A DNA stretch of 35,372 bases from Nitrosomonas sp. GTDB taxonomy: Bacteria > Pseudomonadota > Gammaproteobacteria > Burkholderiales > Nitrosomonadaceae. The translations under genes and the position numbers were made by a program. Positions within the stretch are counted from its first letter, which is position 1. Each line of letters starts with the position of its first letter. Under the pieces are notes generated by a model, which made no database searches, was not told where the DNA came from, and worked only from the letters and a program-made list of their open reading frames with translations. The stretch spans positions 1 through 35,372 of the forward strand of contig NZ_JALHQJ010000033.1 in the NCBI RefSeq assembly GCF_022842015.1, given 5' to 3'. Shown here one piece after another: positions 34,276-35,372 of the stretch.

Positions 34276-35372
34276 ATGAGGATATCAAATGCAAGACCCG
34301 AACATCCCGATGAATTATTCATGCTGATATTATTGTCCCAGGTACAATTGACGTGGCAACACCGTCTGAGGCCGTTAAAAAGCGTCCTAATTGCCATAGC
34401 ATGTATTTTTTATGTGAGTTCCACAGCTTATGCGCAAGAGGATATCCCAGACCGGTCACAACAACCGGTTACAAAAAAATCTTCTAAGGATAAAAAAAGA
34501 AAAACAGGACTATTCGTTACTGATTCTGGATCAGAATATCGATGGAATAATGGCGAAAATAAAATACGCTTAGGAGGATTTATCCAAGCCGACTCGCGCA
34601 CTTTTTTTGAGGATGCGGGCGAAGCAAGCAATGACAATTTTACCTTCCGCCGTATTCGACCCGTGCTTGAAGTCAGGTTTGGTAAAGTTTACAGCTTTTA
34701 CTTTATGCCTAATCTGGAATCGAGTCTGGGAATTCTGGATGCCTTTTTTGAAAGTAATTACATCAAGCCATTCAATCTTCGTATTGGCAAGTTCAAATCT
34801 CCGTTTGGACTGGAACGCCTGCAGTCAGCGACCGCATTAGCTTTAAACGAACGAGCCTTCCCCACCAATCTGGCACCTAATCGCGAAATTGGCGCGCAAG
34901 TTTTTGGCGACATCCTCTGGGATACCACCGAATATCAGATTGGTATATTTCACGGTAATGTTGATAACGGTTCAGGCATTGGTGATAGCGTTATTAATTC
35001 AAACAGCAGCGGTATCGATTTTGTTACGCGCATTTTTTCCCACCCGCTGAAACATATTCACACCGAATTTCTCCGGGGATTGGGATTTGGCGTTGCCTAT
35101 AGTTATGGAACACAATATGGCAGCGCGCAACCAGGTAATGCGCATTTGCCAATCTTTATATCACCGGGTCAACAGTCGATTGCATCATACGCACAAAATG
35201 CTTTTGCCGATGGCAGCCGCGAACGAATCGGCCCGCAGCTTTTTTATCACTCCGGCCCGTTTGGGATCATGGGGGAATATACAATTTCCCAACAGAATAT
35301 TAAGATTGGAGCCATGAGTGATAAAGTCGCAAATGATGCTTTTCAAATTCAATTATCCTGGGTTCTCTTTAA
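34276..35372 (+). CDS. OprO/OprP-type (phosphate-selective) porin, N-terminal part (cut by window edge)
   Basis: At least 365 codons, open to the window end. A leader with a hydrophobic stretch (SVLIAIACIFYVSSTAYAQ) is cut before EDIPDRS; a Lys-rich linker follows, then the porin barrel: RWNNGENKIRLGGFIQADSR, FTFRRIRPVLEVRFGKVYSF, LRIGKFKSPFGLERLQS, ALNERAFPTNLAPNREIGAQ and FHGNVDNG. This is the porin O/P family, trimeric outer-membrane channels often selective for phosphate or polyphosphate; selectivity cannot be read here. Starts at 34276 or 34321 are in frame and neither has a ribosome site. A 12-codon frame (34289-34327) with GAGGATATC before it ends just over the 34321 ATG, so coupled translation from a leader peptide is possible. 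The 3' end is missing. Confidence 0.88.
   Translation, partial: MRISNARPEHPDELFMLILLSQVQLTWQHRLRPLKSVLIAIACIFYVSSTAYAQEDIPDRSQQPVTKKSSKDKKRKTGLFVTDSGSEYRWNNGENKIRLGGFIQADSRTFFEDAGEASNDNFTFRRIRPVLEVRFGKVYSFYFMPNLESSLGILDAFFESNYIKPFNLRIGKFKSPFGLERLQSATALALNERAFPTNLAPNREIGAQVFGDILWDTTEYQIGIFHGNVDNGSGIGDSVINSNSSGIDFVTRIFSHPLKHIHTEFLRGLGFGVAYSYGTQYGSAQPGNAHLPIFISPGQQSIASYAQNAFADGSRERIGPQLFYHSGPFGIMGEYTISQQNIKIGAMSDKVANDAFQIQLSWVLF

Overview
The window reads as chromosomal DNA of a Gram-negative bacterium, most likely a betaproteobacterium close to Nitrosomonas. I infer this from the aroK-aroB-dgt order, the two-domain multicopper oxidase with its type 1 copper in domain 1, the lipoproteins and outer-membrane porin, and the moderate GC content. 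The genus is an inference, because no rRNA gene is present.

Layout. 1-1866 (minus): start of dgt, then an uninterrupted shikimate kinase + 3-dehydroquinate synthase frame. 2078-3142 (minus): a TIGR03032-type protein. 3273-11955 (minus): an accessory-looking locus of FG-GAP/RTX proteins. It holds a 1896-residue giant, a 627-residue relative and an 84-residue remnant. 12047-16447 (minus): an RND efflux pump and its lipoprotein adaptor. 16762-19469 (plus): a copper operon with a membrane-anchored multicopper oxidase, translationally coupled to a His-rich membrane-anchored cupredoxin. 19572-20625 (minus): two DUF3467-like paralogues around a MITE-like palindrome. 20751-21914 (minus): a J-domain protein. 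22135-26851 (plus): a LysM/L,D-transpeptidase lipoprotein, an isoaspartyl peptidase, a class III-like PPK2 and a CYTH-CHAD protein. 26929-28445 (minus): LemA and a GIDE-like/EF-hand membrane protein. 28657-35372 (plus): small envelope proteins, a GAF-PAS-GGDEF-EAL protein, an unknown lipoprotein and the start of an OprO/OprP-type porin.

The most striking feature is the FG-GAP locus. The 627-residue protein is exactly seven FG-GAP blades followed by one RTX-type calcium cap. The 1896-residue protein is that whole unit three times (7+7+7 blades, each set with its own cap). The remnant keeps only the first blade. The two long genes also share a conserved upstream block carrying a TGTG-N-CACA palindrome. 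Together this suggests a family of secreted, calcium-loaded multi-propeller surface proteins that grew by copying whole units and, more recently, pairs of blades.

Other functional groupings are a periplasmic copper redox pair, a polyphosphate pair (PPK2 next to CYTH-CHAD), and a concentration of envelope functions (RND pump, L,D-transpeptidase, LemA, lipoproteins, porin).
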